A stretch of DNA of 64,000 nucleotides, taken from contig OZ241868.1 in the NCBI GenBank assembly GCA_965202905.1, positions 1,984,001 to 2,048,000 on the forward strand. The letters run 5' to 3'. Numbering within the stretch: the stretch's first letter is position 1; each line of letters begins with the position of its first letter. Below are positions 40,784 to 48,510 of the stretch, in pieces. The notes beneath the pieces are model-generated. The model did no database searches and was not told where the DNA came from. It saw only the letters and a list, made by a program, of their open reading frames with translations. The translations under genes and the position numbers were made by a program. The stretch is from CAYFYS01 sp965202905. Its GTDB lineage: Bacteria > Pseudomonadota > Alphaproteobacteria > MPNO01.

Positions 40784-41662
40784 ATGGACTTCAACCAGGC
40801 GAAATTCATCGAGGTCGACGGCATCCGCACGCGCTATTTCGACAAGGGTTCGGGGCCCGCGGTGGTGCTGTTCCACGGCGGCAATTTCGGCTCGCTCGAC
40901 GGCGCGGACTGCGCGGCCGACTGGAACCTCAACTTCGACGGGCTGGCCGAACGCTGCCGCGTGGTGGCGATCGACAAGATCGGCCAGGGCGAGACCGACA
41001 ACCCGCAGACAGACGACGCCTACACCATGCAGTCGGTGACCGACCACGCGCTCGGTTGTCTCGAGGCGCTCGACCTCGGCGACTGCCACATCGTCGGTCA
41101 TTCGCGCGGCGCCTATCTGGTCTGCCGGATGACGCTGGAGAACCCCGGCCGCATCGCGTCCGTCATCATGGTCGATACCGGCACGCTCGGGCCCGGCCAG
41201 AGCCGCACGGGGCTGCATTTCCGCGACAAGCCGCGCCCGGCGCTCAGCCGCGAGAGCCAGCGCTGGGTGATGGAGCGCTACTCCTATCACGCCTCCTGCG
41301 TGACCGGGGCGTGGGTGGACGAGCTGGTCCGGATCGCACAGCTTCCGAAATACGCCGAGGCGGTCGGGAAGATGAACCAGGGCGGGCTGCTCGACACCCT
41401 GTTCCTGCCCCATCACGGCCGCCAGAAGGCCGAAACCTTCGACACCCTGCTGCGCCGCGGCCTCGGCAAGCCGAACCTGCTGATCTGGGGCGCCAACGAC
41501 CCGACGGCGACGCTGGACCAGGGCTTTTGCCTGTTCGAGATGCTGTCCGAGAAGGAGAAACGTTCGGACATGCATGTCTTCAACCAGGCCGGCCACTTCA
41601 CCTATCGCGAGCACCCGGAAGCCTTCAACCGCCTGATCGTCGACTTCGTGGGCGGGGTGTGA
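40784..41662 (+). CDS. Alpha/beta-fold hydrolase (second of a tandem pair)
   Basis: 292 residues, paralogue of the preceding gene. Nucleophile elbow GHSRGAYLVCRM, oxyanion VVLFHGGNFGSLDG, acid in WGANDPTATLD and histidine in NQAGHFTYREHPEAF. Same length and core motifs as its neighbour but clearly diverged in the cap domain (TGLHFRDKPRPALSRESQRW), so the two probably act on different substrates. It starts 13 bases after the first hydrolase and overlaps the following MBL gene by four bases. Confidence 0.88.
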   Translation: MDFNQAKFIEVDGIRTRYFDKGSGPAVVLFHGGNFGSLDGADCAADWNLNFDGLAERCRVVAIDKIGQGETDNPQTDDAYTMQSVTDHALGCLEALDLGDCHIVGHSRGAYLVCRMTLENPGRIASVIMVDTGTLGPGQSRTGLHFRDKPRPALSRESQRWVMERYSYHASCVTGAWVDELVRIAQLPKYAEAVGKMNQGGLLDTLFLPHHGRQKAETFDTLLRRGLGKPNLLIWGANDPTATLDQGFCLFEMLSEKEKRSDMHVFNQAGHFTYREHPEAFNRLIVDFVGGV

Positions 41663-42552
41663 GCGGATCGCGCATGGCGTCGGGCGGGACCGTCGGCGGG
41701 ATCGCCTATCACCGGGTGGTCGAGACCGAGCAGCCGGAGTTTCCGGTCGGCTTCCTGTTGCCCGACGCCACGCCGGACGCGCTGGCCCCGCACCGGGCGT
41801 GGCTCGAGCCGCGCTTCCTCGATCCGGCGACCGACAAGCTGGTCATGCCGGTCCAGTCCTACGTTTTGCGAACCGGCCATCACACGATCCTGGTCGATAC
41901 CTGCGTCGGCAACGGTAAGGAGCGGCGCTTCCACGCGTCGTGGTCGCATCGGGCATCGACGGCCTATCTCGATCGGCTGGCCGCGATCGGACTCGCGCCC
42001 GAGGCCATCGACTTCGTGATGTGCACCCATCTGCACGCCGATCACGTCGGCTGGAACACGCGGCTGGTCGACGGACGCTGGGCGCCCACCTTCCCCAACG
42101 CGCGCTACGTCTTCGCGCGCACCGAGTTCGATTACTGGCTCGGGCTGAACGAGAAGGGCAGGAAGTATTCCGACGGCTGCATCGACGATTCCGTCCTGCC
42201 GGTCCTGGAGGCGGGCCAAGCCGAGATCGTCGACGACGACCACGCCTTCGACGATCAGGTCTGGTTCGAGCCGACGCCGGGGCATACGCCCGGCCATGTC
42301 GCGATCCACCTCGCTTCGCAGGGGAGCCGCGCGGTGCTGTCGGGCGATGTCTGCCACACCCCGCTGCAATGCCGCGAGCCCGGCTGGAGCGCGGTCGGCT
42401 GCACCGATTCCGCCCGGTCCGCGGCCACGCGGCTTGCCTTCCTGGATGCGCATTGCGAGACCGACACGGCGGTGATGACCGCCCACTTCCCCTCCCCCTC
42501 GGTCGGCCATGTCCGGCGCCGGGGCGAGGCCTTCGATTTCATACTGGACTGA
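41659..42552 (+). CDS. MBL-fold metallo-hydrolase
   Basis: 297 residues from the GTG at 41659, which overlaps the previous stop codon (GTGA); an ATG at 41674 is an alternative. Zinc motifs: CTHLHADHVGWN (HxHxDH), PTPGHTPGHVAIHL, LSGDVCHTPLQC and TAHFPSPSVGHV. The pattern fits quorum-lactonase-like and AidB/GumP-like MBL proteins. Encoded in one run with two hydrolases and a CoA ligase, so a catabolic role is likely. The last codons and stop lie in the first half of a 16-bp tandem duplication. Confidence 0.86.
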   Translation: MSGSRMASGGTVGGIAYHRVVETEQPEFPVGFLLPDATPDALAPHRAWLEPRFLDPATDKLVMPVQSYVLRTGHHTILVDTCVGNGKERRFHASWSHRASTAYLDRLAAIGLAPEAIDFVMCTHLHADHVGWNTRLVDGRWAPTFPNARYVFARTEFDYWLGLNEKGRKYSDGCIDDSVLPVLEAGQAEIVDDDHAFDDQVWFEPTPGHTPGHVAIHLASQGSRAVLSGDVCHTPLQCREPGWSAVGCTDSARSAATRLAFLDAHCETDTAVMTAHFPSPSVGHVRRRGEAFDFILD

Positions 42553-42566
42553 TTTCATACTGGACT
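42535..42566. repeat. 16-bp tandem duplication across a stop codon
   Basis: GATTTCATACTGGACT twice in a row (42535-42550, 42551-42566). The MBL gene's stop codon is formed at the junction of the two copies, and the second copy leads into GAGGGAG, the ribosome site of the CoA ligase. Confidence 0.85.
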
Positions 42567-42580
42567 GAGGGAGTTCGGCG

Positions 42581-44098
42581 ATGCTGCACAAGACGATCGG
42601 ACAGCTACCGGGCGAGGCCGCGGCCAGGTTCGGCGACAAGACCGCCTTGATCTGCGGCGACCGCTCCTTCTCCTTCGCCGGGATCGACGGGCTGGCCACC
42701 CGCCTGGCCAACGGACTCGCCTCGATCGGCGTCGAGCCGGGCGACCGGGTGACGCTCTACGCCCGGAACGGCTGGGAGTGGATCGTCGCCTATTACGCGA
42801 TCGCCAAACTCGGCGCGGTAATCAACCCGATCAACGTCATGCTGACCCCCGACGAGGTCGCCTACGTGGTCAAGGACTGCGGCGCCAAGGCGCTGTTCAC
42901 CACCGCCGACCGCGCCGCGCCGATCCTGCCCCTGAAGGCCTCCGGCGACCTCGCCGAGGTGATCGTCATCGGCGGCGCGCTGGACGGTGCGGTGAGGTTC
43001 GAAGACCTGGTCGAGACGGGCGCGGCAACCTTCGATCCGCCGGAAATCCCGGCCGAAGCGCTGTCGACGATCTGCTACACATCGGGCACGACCGGGTTTC
43101 CCAAGGGCGCGATGCTGTCCCATCGCAACGTCGTCCTGAACGCGGCGATCACCGCGGCGATGAACATGCGCACCGGGGACGATATCCATGCGACCGCGCT
43201 GCCGTGCGCGCATGTCTACGGCTGCACGATCCTGAATCTCTGCTTCCTGTTCGGCTCCAGGCTGGTCCTGCTCGAACGGTTCGAGGCCGGCGCGCTGCTG
43301 GCGGCCATCGCCGAGCACAAGGCGACGATCACCGACGGCGTGCCGACGATGTATCTCTACATGCTGGCCCATCCGGACTTCGAGACGTTCGATCTCTCCT
43401 CGCTCACCCGCTCGGTGGTCGGCGGCCAGGCGATGCCGGTCGCGAAGTCCGAGGAATGGGCCGCGCGGGCGGGTGTCGAGGTCTACGAGCTGTGGGGCAT
43501 GACCGAGCTCGCCGGTCCCGCCGTGATGCAGCATTCGTACGGCGAAAACCGGCTGGGCTCGGTCGGGCTCGACATGCTCTACCACCGCACCAGGATCGTC
43601 GATCCGGAGGATGCCTCGAACGAGCTGCCGGACGGCGAGGTCGGCGAGCTGATGGTCAAGGGCCCGTTCGTGATGATGGGTTATTACGGTAACGAGGACG
43701 CCACCGGAGAGGCGATCCGGCCCGATGGCTGGCTCCATTCCGGCGATCTCGCCAAACGTGACGAGGACGGCTACGTCTATATCGTCGACCGCAAGAAGGA
43801 CATGATCCTGACCGCCGGCTTCAACGTCTATCCGGCTGAGCTGGAACGGGTGATCTGCGGCCACCCGGCGGTCGCGATGGCCGGCGTCGGCGCCAGGCAG
43901 GATGCCGAAAAGGGCGAGATCGCCAAGGCCTATGTCGTCCTCAAGCCCGACCGGACGGCCGCGGCCGAGGACATTTCCGCGTTTTGCCGCGAACATCTGG
44001 CCGCCTACAAGGTGCCGCGCGAAGTCCAGATCGTCGCCGACCTGCCGACGACCTCGACCGGCAAGATCCTTCGGCGCGAGCTGCACACGCTGGAATAG
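42581..44098 (+). CDS. AMP-forming acyl-CoA ligase
   Basis: 505 residues, ANL superfamily. P-loop ICYTSGTTGFPKGAMLSHRN, then VYELWGMTELAGPAVMQHSY, GWLHSGDLAKRDEDGYVYIV, the hinge DRKKDMILTAGFNVYPAELE and the lysine motif PTTSTGKILRRELHTLE. Closest in style to long-chain or aryl-CoA synthetases of the 4-coumarate/fatty acid type. Probably activates the acid produced or used by the hydrolases encoded just upstream. Start ATG at 42581 with GAGGGAG nearby. Confidence 0.9.
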   Translation: MLHKTIGQLPGEAAARFGDKTALICGDRSFSFAGIDGLATRLANGLASIGVEPGDRVTLYARNGWEWIVAYYAIAKLGAVINPINVMLTPDEVAYVVKDCGAKALFTTADRAAPILPLKASGDLAEVIVIGGALDGAVRFEDLVETGAATFDPPEIPAEALSTICYTSGTTGFPKGAMLSHRNVVLNAAITAAMNMRTGDDIHATALPCAHVYGCTILNLCFLFGSRLVLLERFEAGALLAAIAEHKATITDGVPTMYLYMLAHPDFETFDLSSLTRSVVGGQAMPVAKSEEWAARAGVEVYELWGMTELAGPAVMQHSYGENRLGSVGLDMLYHRTRIVDPEDASNELPDGEVGELMVKGPFVMMGYYGNEDATGEAIRPDGWLHSGDLAKRDEDGYVYIVDRKKDMILTAGFNVYPAELERVICGHPAVAMAGVGARQDAEKGEIAKAYVVLKPDRTAAAEDISAFCREHLAAYKVPREVQIVADLPTTSTGKILRRELHTLE

Positions 44099-44181
44099 CT
44101 GTCCCGATTCGGGCCGGCCGGCCCGGTTCCCGCATGTCGGACTCTGGCGATGCGCGCGCGGGCCTCATCCACCCGCCCGCG

Positions 44182-44982
44182 TCATCCGCGCCGCCGAAAG
44201 GAGAGGGCAAGGATGGGCAGCAGGCCGAGGACGGCGACCACCGTCGGGCCGACCGGAAGGTCGGCGGCGTAAGCCAGCGCGAGCCCGCCAAGGCTGCCGA
44301 TGGCGCCGAGCGCCCAGCCGGCGACCAGCCGGGCTGCGAAGCTGTGCGCGATCATCGATGCGCAGAAGGCCGGGATGATCAGGAAGGCGAACACCATAAG
44401 CACGCCCGCGGCCTCGACCGCCAGGGTGATCGCCGCGGCGAAGGAGGCGAAGAAGGCGAACTCCCAGACAATTCCCGCGCAACCGATCCCATTTTCCTTG
44501 AGGGACAGGGCGAGAAACCGGTCGCGCCACAGGAAATGGACCAGCCCGAGCGCGCCGTAAACCGCCCCGATCGCCGCGACCTCGGTCCAGCCGACCCACA
44601 GGATGCTGCCGTTGAACAGGCTTTTCAGCGCTTCCATGCCCTGCACCGATCGGCTCAGGACCAGGATCGAGACAGCGGTCGCGACCACATAGGCAATGCC
44701 GATGATCGCCTCGCGCGTGGTCTTGCCGGGAACCCGGCGCAGCATCGAGAATGCGAGCGCCGCGGCCATCGCCGCGGTGAAGGCGTAGGCCCGCGCCGCG
44801 CCACCATGCACGTCCTGGCCGAAGAGAAACGCGACGCTGGCGCCGAGCGCCGCGAACTGGGCAAGCGCCAGGTCGATGAAGATGATCCCGCGGGCGAGCA
44901 CATGCAGCCCGAGATAGGTGTGGCTGAACACCAGCAGCAAGGTGAAGGCGAACCCGGGCAGCAGGATCTCCCCGGCCGCCAT
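44182..44982 (-). CDS. Metal ABC transporter permease (ZnuB/MntB family)
   Basis: 266 residues with about eight membrane helices, for example LPGFAFTLLLVFSHTYLGLH, GIIFIDLALAQFAALGASVA, FSMLRRVPGKTTREAIIGIA and LVEAAGVLMVFAFLII-like segments. The GIIFIDLALAQFAALG motif is characteristic of the ABC-3 permease family. Moves zinc or manganese across the inner membrane with the binding protein encoded upstream. The ATPase gene (ZnuC) is not in the window. It begins one base after the binding-protein stop codon. Transcribed from the Zur-like site at 47.7 kb. Confidence 0.86.
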   Translation of the reverse strand: MAAGEILLPGFAFTLLLVFSHTYLGLHVLARGIIFIDLALAQFAALGASVAFLFGQDVHGGAARAYAFTAAMAAALAFSMLRRVPGKTTREAIIGIAYVVATAVSILVLSRSVQGMEALKSLFNGSILWVGWTEVAAIGAVYGALGLVHFLWRDRFLALSLKENGIGCAGIVWEFAFFASFAAAITLAVEAAGVLMVFAFLIIPAFCASMIAHSFAARLVAGWALGAIGSLGGLALAYAADLPVGPTVVAVLGLLPILALSFRRRG

Positions 44983-44983
44983 G

Positions 44984-45892
44984 CTATATCGCCCCGACGC
45001 GGGCGAGCGCCGTCACGATCGCATCGAACAGACCGCCATAGGTGCGCACGCCTTCCACCGATCCCACCGCATGGGGCAGGACCGCGACGCGGATCCCTGT
45101 CTGCCGTTCCAGAAGCGCGGCCGAGCGGCGCTCGTGATAGGGCGCCATGATCAGCAGGCCGATGCGCTCGGCCCTGATGCGCGCGATCAACCCCGCGATG
45201 TGAGAAGCCGTGGGCGCGACGCCGGGCAGTGGCTCGAGCTGGCCGACGATCGCAAACCCGAACGCGTCGGCGAGATAGGTGAACGTGCGGTGATAGGCGA
45301 TCGCTTTTCTGCCGCGCAGCGGCGCCATCCGCGCGCTCCAATCGGTGCGCCCGGCGGCAAGGGCCGCCTCGAAGCTCCGCAGGCCGCGGTCATAGGCCGC
45401 GGCGTTGGCCGGATCGATCGCGCGCAGCCGGGCGGCGATCGCCCGGCCGGCCAGCACCCCCCGCGCCGGGTCCAGCAGGTAGTGCGGGTTGCCCGCCGCG
45501 TGGACATCGCCCATCGACCGGTCGACCGGGCCGGCGGGGATCTCGAGCAGCCGGACCGATTGCGACAGATCGAGATAGCCGGGCCGGCCCGGCAGCACGC
45601 GCCCGTTTCGCCCTGCCTGAAGCGCCGCCGGGAGCCAGCCGATTTCGAGGTCGGCGCCGACCGCAAGAAGCAGATCGGCACGGTAGACCCGCCGGATCAT
45701 GCTCGGTCGGGCCGAGGCGTAGTGCGGGTCGCTGGCCCCCTTGGTGAGCGCGCGTGCGCTGAGCGCATCCCCGCCGATCTCCGCCGCAATCGCGGCGAGA
45801 TCGGCGGTCGTGGCCACCACGCGAAGCTGGGCGGCCGACGGCGCCGCGTCCAGCATTGCGACGACGGCAATGGCAAGCGCGGTTCGGTGCAT
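44984..45892 (-). CDS. Metal ABC transporter periplasmic binding protein (ZnuA-like)
   Basis: 302 residues with an N-terminal signal peptide (MHRTALAIAVVAMLDAAPSA). Metal ligands are visible in SDPHYASARPSMI, NPHYLLDPARGVL and AYHRTFTYLADAFGF, the three histidine stretches of the cluster A-I family; the fourth ligand is in PYHERRSAALLE. Lacks the His-rich charged loop found in some zinc-specific members. Captures zinc (or a similar divalent metal) in the periplasm and passes it to the permease encoded next. The binding protein lies between an outer-membrane barrel and the permease in one operon. Confidence 0.85.
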   Translation of the reverse strand: MHRTALAIAVVAMLDAAPSAAQLRVVATTADLAAIAAEIGGDALSARALTKGASDPHYASARPSMIRRVYRADLLLAVGADLEIGWLPAALQAGRNGRVLPGRPGYLDLSQSVRLLEIPAGPVDRSMGDVHAAGNPHYLLDPARGVLAGRAIAARLRAIDPANAAAYDRGLRSFEAALAAGRTDWSARMAPLRGRKAIAYHRTFTYLADAFGFAIVGQLEPLPGVAPTASHIAGLIARIRAERIGLLIMAPYHERRSAALLERQTGIRVAVLPHAVGSVEGVRTYGGLFDAIVTALARVGAI

Positions 45893-45901
45893 CGTCGCCT
45901 C

Positions 45902-47287
45902 CTAGAAAGTGTGTGCGAAATGGCCGCCCAGCGAGAATTCGAGCTGCAGCCAGACCGTGTTCGCGACGCCGTTCTCATCGGCGTCCAGGTGATCGGCCCA
46001 ATCGCGGTTGTACTGCAGCCGCACCTTGCTGAACTCCGTCGGATACCAGGTCAGATTGGGCGACAGCCGCCAGCGATCGTCGCTGTCGGCTCGGATTCTG
46101 GCGATATCGGTCGGATCGTCGCCGTCACCGGTCGCGTAGTCGACGCGCAGGCCCGCCACCCATCCGGGCGCGAAGCCGTAAGTCGCCTGGCCGAAGATCC
46201 CCCAGTCCGTAAAGTCCTCATGTTCGGGGGTTCCCGGGTCCATGAACTCGAACTTGCGATAGAGCGCCTCGCCGTGGAAGGCAACGAAGGGGAATCCGCG
46301 CCGGGTACGCTTCGGCTGCCATTTCACGTAGATGTCGCCGCCCACGATGTAAGTCCTGGTGCCGGCGCCGGTCGCGTTCGGCCCGGTGGCGCCGGAGACG
46401 CCGATATTCACGCTGACCTCATCGGACAGATCGACGCCGTTGAGCCAGCGCGCCGAATAGAGCAGGTCGCCGATGTCGTCGATCGGGCGGTCCATGAACT
46501 CGGTCCCGCGGATCACAAGCTCGTCGTTGCCCAGAAAGCTTCGCAGCGTCTCGCCCCGCGAGTTCGCGGCGCTCACGGCGATCTCGGAGAACCACGGCAG
46601 GGGCGTGAGCCAGGAGACCTGCGCCCCCTGGCTGCGCAACCCGTCCGGACCGAACAGGCGGGAGAGAATCACCGGCTGATCCACGAAGTCCCAGCGATGG
46701 GGGTGCATCGGGTTGGCGCGGCCGAACTCGGTATAGAACTGGCCCGCCTTGATCTGTAGCCCGGCCGGCAGCGAGCGCGTGGTGGCGAACGCCTCCTCCA
46801 GCTCGACGACGGTCTCGCCTTCCCGGTCGATCACCAGAGTGACGTTGGCCTGGGCATCGAAATACGGATCGACGCTGCCGCCGAGAAAGAGCTCGGCATT
46901 CTGGAGAGTGAAACCGTTGCGGTTGGGATCGTGGTGGCCGGCCTGTAGACCTTCGATGAGGCCATCGGCGGCGCTGGACCCGCCGGCGGCGACCGATGTC
47001 GAAAGCCCGATCTGGAACTGGCTTCCCGACGCACCGCCGAACATCCCGTCGGCGGCGCGGGCCGGCTTGGCCGGCGCCGGAGGCGGAGCGGCGGATTTTC
47101 GGGCTTCCAGCGCCTTGAGCCGCCCCTCCAGGGTTTTCATCTGGCGCTCGTGTGCCTGGCGCATTTCTCGCATCTGCTGCTTGATGGCTTCAAGCTGGCT
47201 CGCGCCGCCGCCCTGCGCCATCGCAGGCAGGGATGCGAGCAGGCCGCACAAACCGATCGCGGCCATGACTGTCTTCGAAACGGACAT
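45902..47287 (-). CDS. Outer-membrane beta-barrel protein, porin-like
   Basis: 461 residues. Signal peptide MSVSKTVMAAIGLCGLLASL then PAMAQ, a short coiled coil (QLEAIKQQMREMRQAHERQM), a Pro/Ala linker, then a barrel with alternating strands (FTLQNAELFLGGSVDPYFDA, GIFGQATYGFAPGWVAGLRV, KVRLQYNRDWADHLD) and the terminal aromatic FAHTF needed for outer-membrane assembly. Similar barrels sit beside zinc ABC transporters in alphaproteobacteria and are thought to help zinc pass the outer membrane. It is nine bases upstream of the binding-protein gene. Confidence 0.82.
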   Translation of the reverse strand: MSVSKTVMAAIGLCGLLASLPAMAQGGGASQLEAIKQQMREMRQAHERQMKTLEGRLKALEARKSAAPPPAPAKPARAADGMFGGASGSQFQIGLSTSVAAGGSSAADGLIEGLQAGHHDPNRNGFTLQNAELFLGGSVDPYFDAQANVTLVIDREGETVVELEEAFATTRSLPAGLQIKAGQFYTEFGRANPMHPHRWDFVDQPVILSRLFGPDGLRSQGAQVSWLTPLPWFSEIAVSAANSRGETLRSFLGNDELVIRGTEFMDRPIDDIGDLLYSARWLNGVDLSDEVSVNIGVSGATGPNATGAGTRTYIVGGDIYVKWQPKRTRRGFPFVAFHGEALYRKFEFMDPGTPEHEDFTDWGIFGQATYGFAPGWVAGLRVDYATGDGDDPTDIARIRADSDDRWRLSPNLTWYPTEFSKVRLQYNRDWADHLDADENGVANTVWLQLEFSLGGHFAHTF

Positions 47288-47371
47288 CGACTTCTCCGGG
47301 CTGAATTCCGAACGGACGACACACGGCGCGAACGGGCGCCAGGCGTCGGGTTTCTCAATCGGGTCGGGAAT

Positions 47372-47665
47372 TCAGGCCTGCGGAGGGCCCCGCGCGGTGC
47401 CGGCGCAGGCCGGCGCCGGTTTACCGAGGCGGGCGGCCGGCACGGTTTGCGAGACTGCCGCCCAGTGGAGCGGCGGCGCCGTCGTCGGAACGGCGCACGC
47501 CCCGGCCTCGAGGCTTGCGAGCTGACACTGCACATCGGCGACCGAGCCGAAATGCGCATCGTCGGCGTGGGCAAGATGCAGCCCCGCATGTGCGATGCCG
47601 GCCAGCATCGCCAGCATCGCCAGAAAACCGGCTATCGGCCGGCGCCAGTATCGATGTGTGGTCAC
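47372..47665 (-). CDS. Small secreted or membrane-anchored protein (DUF2946-like)
   Basis: About 97 residues. A signal-anchor helix IAGFLAMLAMLAGIAHAGLH is followed by HLAHADDAHFGSVADVQCQL and a Pro/Ala-rich tail. The His-rich stretch after the helix could bind metal. Similar small proteins precede zinc or copper transport genes. The start is uncertain: GTG at 47665 gives a compact signal peptide, a GTG at 47698 or a TTG at 47710 would lengthen it. First gene behind the Zur-like palindrome and 84 bases before the barrel gene. Confidence 0.6.
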   Translation of the reverse strand: MTTHRYWRRPIAGFLAMLAMLAGIAHAGLHLAHADDAHFGSVADVQCQLASLEAGACAVPTTAPPLHWAAVSQTVPAARLGKPAPACAGTARGPPQA

Positions 47666-47706
47666 ATTCGGCGTCCGATGCGCATCCCCGTCCGCCACGC
47701 AGGCGG

Positions 47707-47729
47707 GCAATGAAATGTTATGTTATTGC
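47707..47729. promoter_or_regulatory. Probable Zur (zinc uptake regulator) box
   Basis: A 23-bp imperfect palindrome, arms GCAAT and ATTGC around GAAATGTTATGTT. The GAAATGTTAT core matches the half-site of Fur-family zinc boxes such as GAAATGTTATA. It lies 41 bases before the preferred start of the small secreted protein, so it should shut off the barrel/binding protein/permease operon when zinc is plentiful. Confidence 0.55.
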
Positions 47730-47751
47730 AAAAGTCGCCGCAGAGCAAGCT

Positions 47752-48495
47752 TCAGAGACCTGAGCGCGCGACGATGTAGAGCCCGAGCGCGAGGAGCGCC
47801 GTGAAGAACACCCGCCGGAACAGCTCATCGGACATCGCCCGGCTCAGCCGCCGGCCGATCGCCATGCCCAGGAGCGCCGGCGCGACCGCCGCAGTCGAGA
47901 CCGCGCCGAGATCGGCAGAGACCAGGTTGCGGCCGGCGAGCGCGACGCCGAGCGCGGCCGTGGAGACGGTGAACAGCATCCCCATCGCCTGGATCAGCGC
48001 ATCGCGCGGCAGGCCGAGCGCCTGGAGGTAGAGCACGCCGGGGAAGACGAACGAGCCCGTCATGCCGGTCAGCACGCCGTTGACGGCGCCCACCAGGGGT
48101 CCCGCCCAGACCTGCCGCCGCGCGGAAACGCGCGGGCGAAACCCGGCGAGGCTGACCGCGGCATACAGGGCGATCAGAAGCCCGAGGAGCGCCGACAAAT
48201 AGGCGATGTCGATGCGGGTCAGCGCGCCCGCGCCGATCCACACCGTCACCGCAGCGAGCAGCAGCAGCGGCCAAATGCGGGCGACGATCGTCCGAAGATG
48301 CCCGCCGACGGCGGCCTGCCAGAAATTGGTCGCGAGCGACGGGACCAGCAGCAGCGCCATCGCCGGCTGGAGGCCGAGGGCCACGGTCAGGACGGCAAGC
48401 GAGACCGTCGGCAGGCCGAGCCCGATCACCCCCTTGACCGCGCCGGCAAGCAGGAAAGTCAGCCCGATCGTGGTCAGCTCCAGCGCGGCTGTCAT
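47752..48495 (-). CDS. TauE/SafE-family sulfite/anion exporter
   Basis: 247 residues, about eight membrane helices: LTTIGLTFLLAGAVKGVIGL, LGLQPAMALLLVPSLATNFW, AVNGVLTGMTGSFVFPGVLY and others. The GLPTVSLAVLTVALGLQPA and GVLTGMTG motifs identify the DUF81/TauE family, which moves sulfite, sulfonate or small organic anions. It lies 16 bases downstream of the molybdo-hydroxylase gene on the same strand, so it may handle a substrate or product of that enzyme. A Zur-like box lies just beyond its stop. Confidence 0.86.
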   Translation of the reverse strand: MTAALELTTIGLTFLLAGAVKGVIGLGLPTVSLAVLTVALGLQPAMALLLVPSLATNFWQAAVGGHLRTIVARIWPLLLLAAVTVWIGAGALTRIDIAYLSALLGLLIALYAAVSLAGFRPRVSARRQVWAGPLVGAVNGVLTGMTGSFVFPGVLYLQALGLPRDALIQAMGMLFTVSTAALGVALAGRNLVSADLGAVSTAAVAPALLGMAIGRRLSRAMSDELFRRVFFTALLALGLYIVARSGL

Positions 48496-48510
48496 CGGTC
48501 GGCTAGCGGC

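Noticed and set aside
44099..44181. GGGCCGGCCGGCCC palindrome between the CoA ligase and permease genes
   Set aside because: Could be a terminator stem between convergent genes, but it is simple GC repeat sequence with no loop or T-run.
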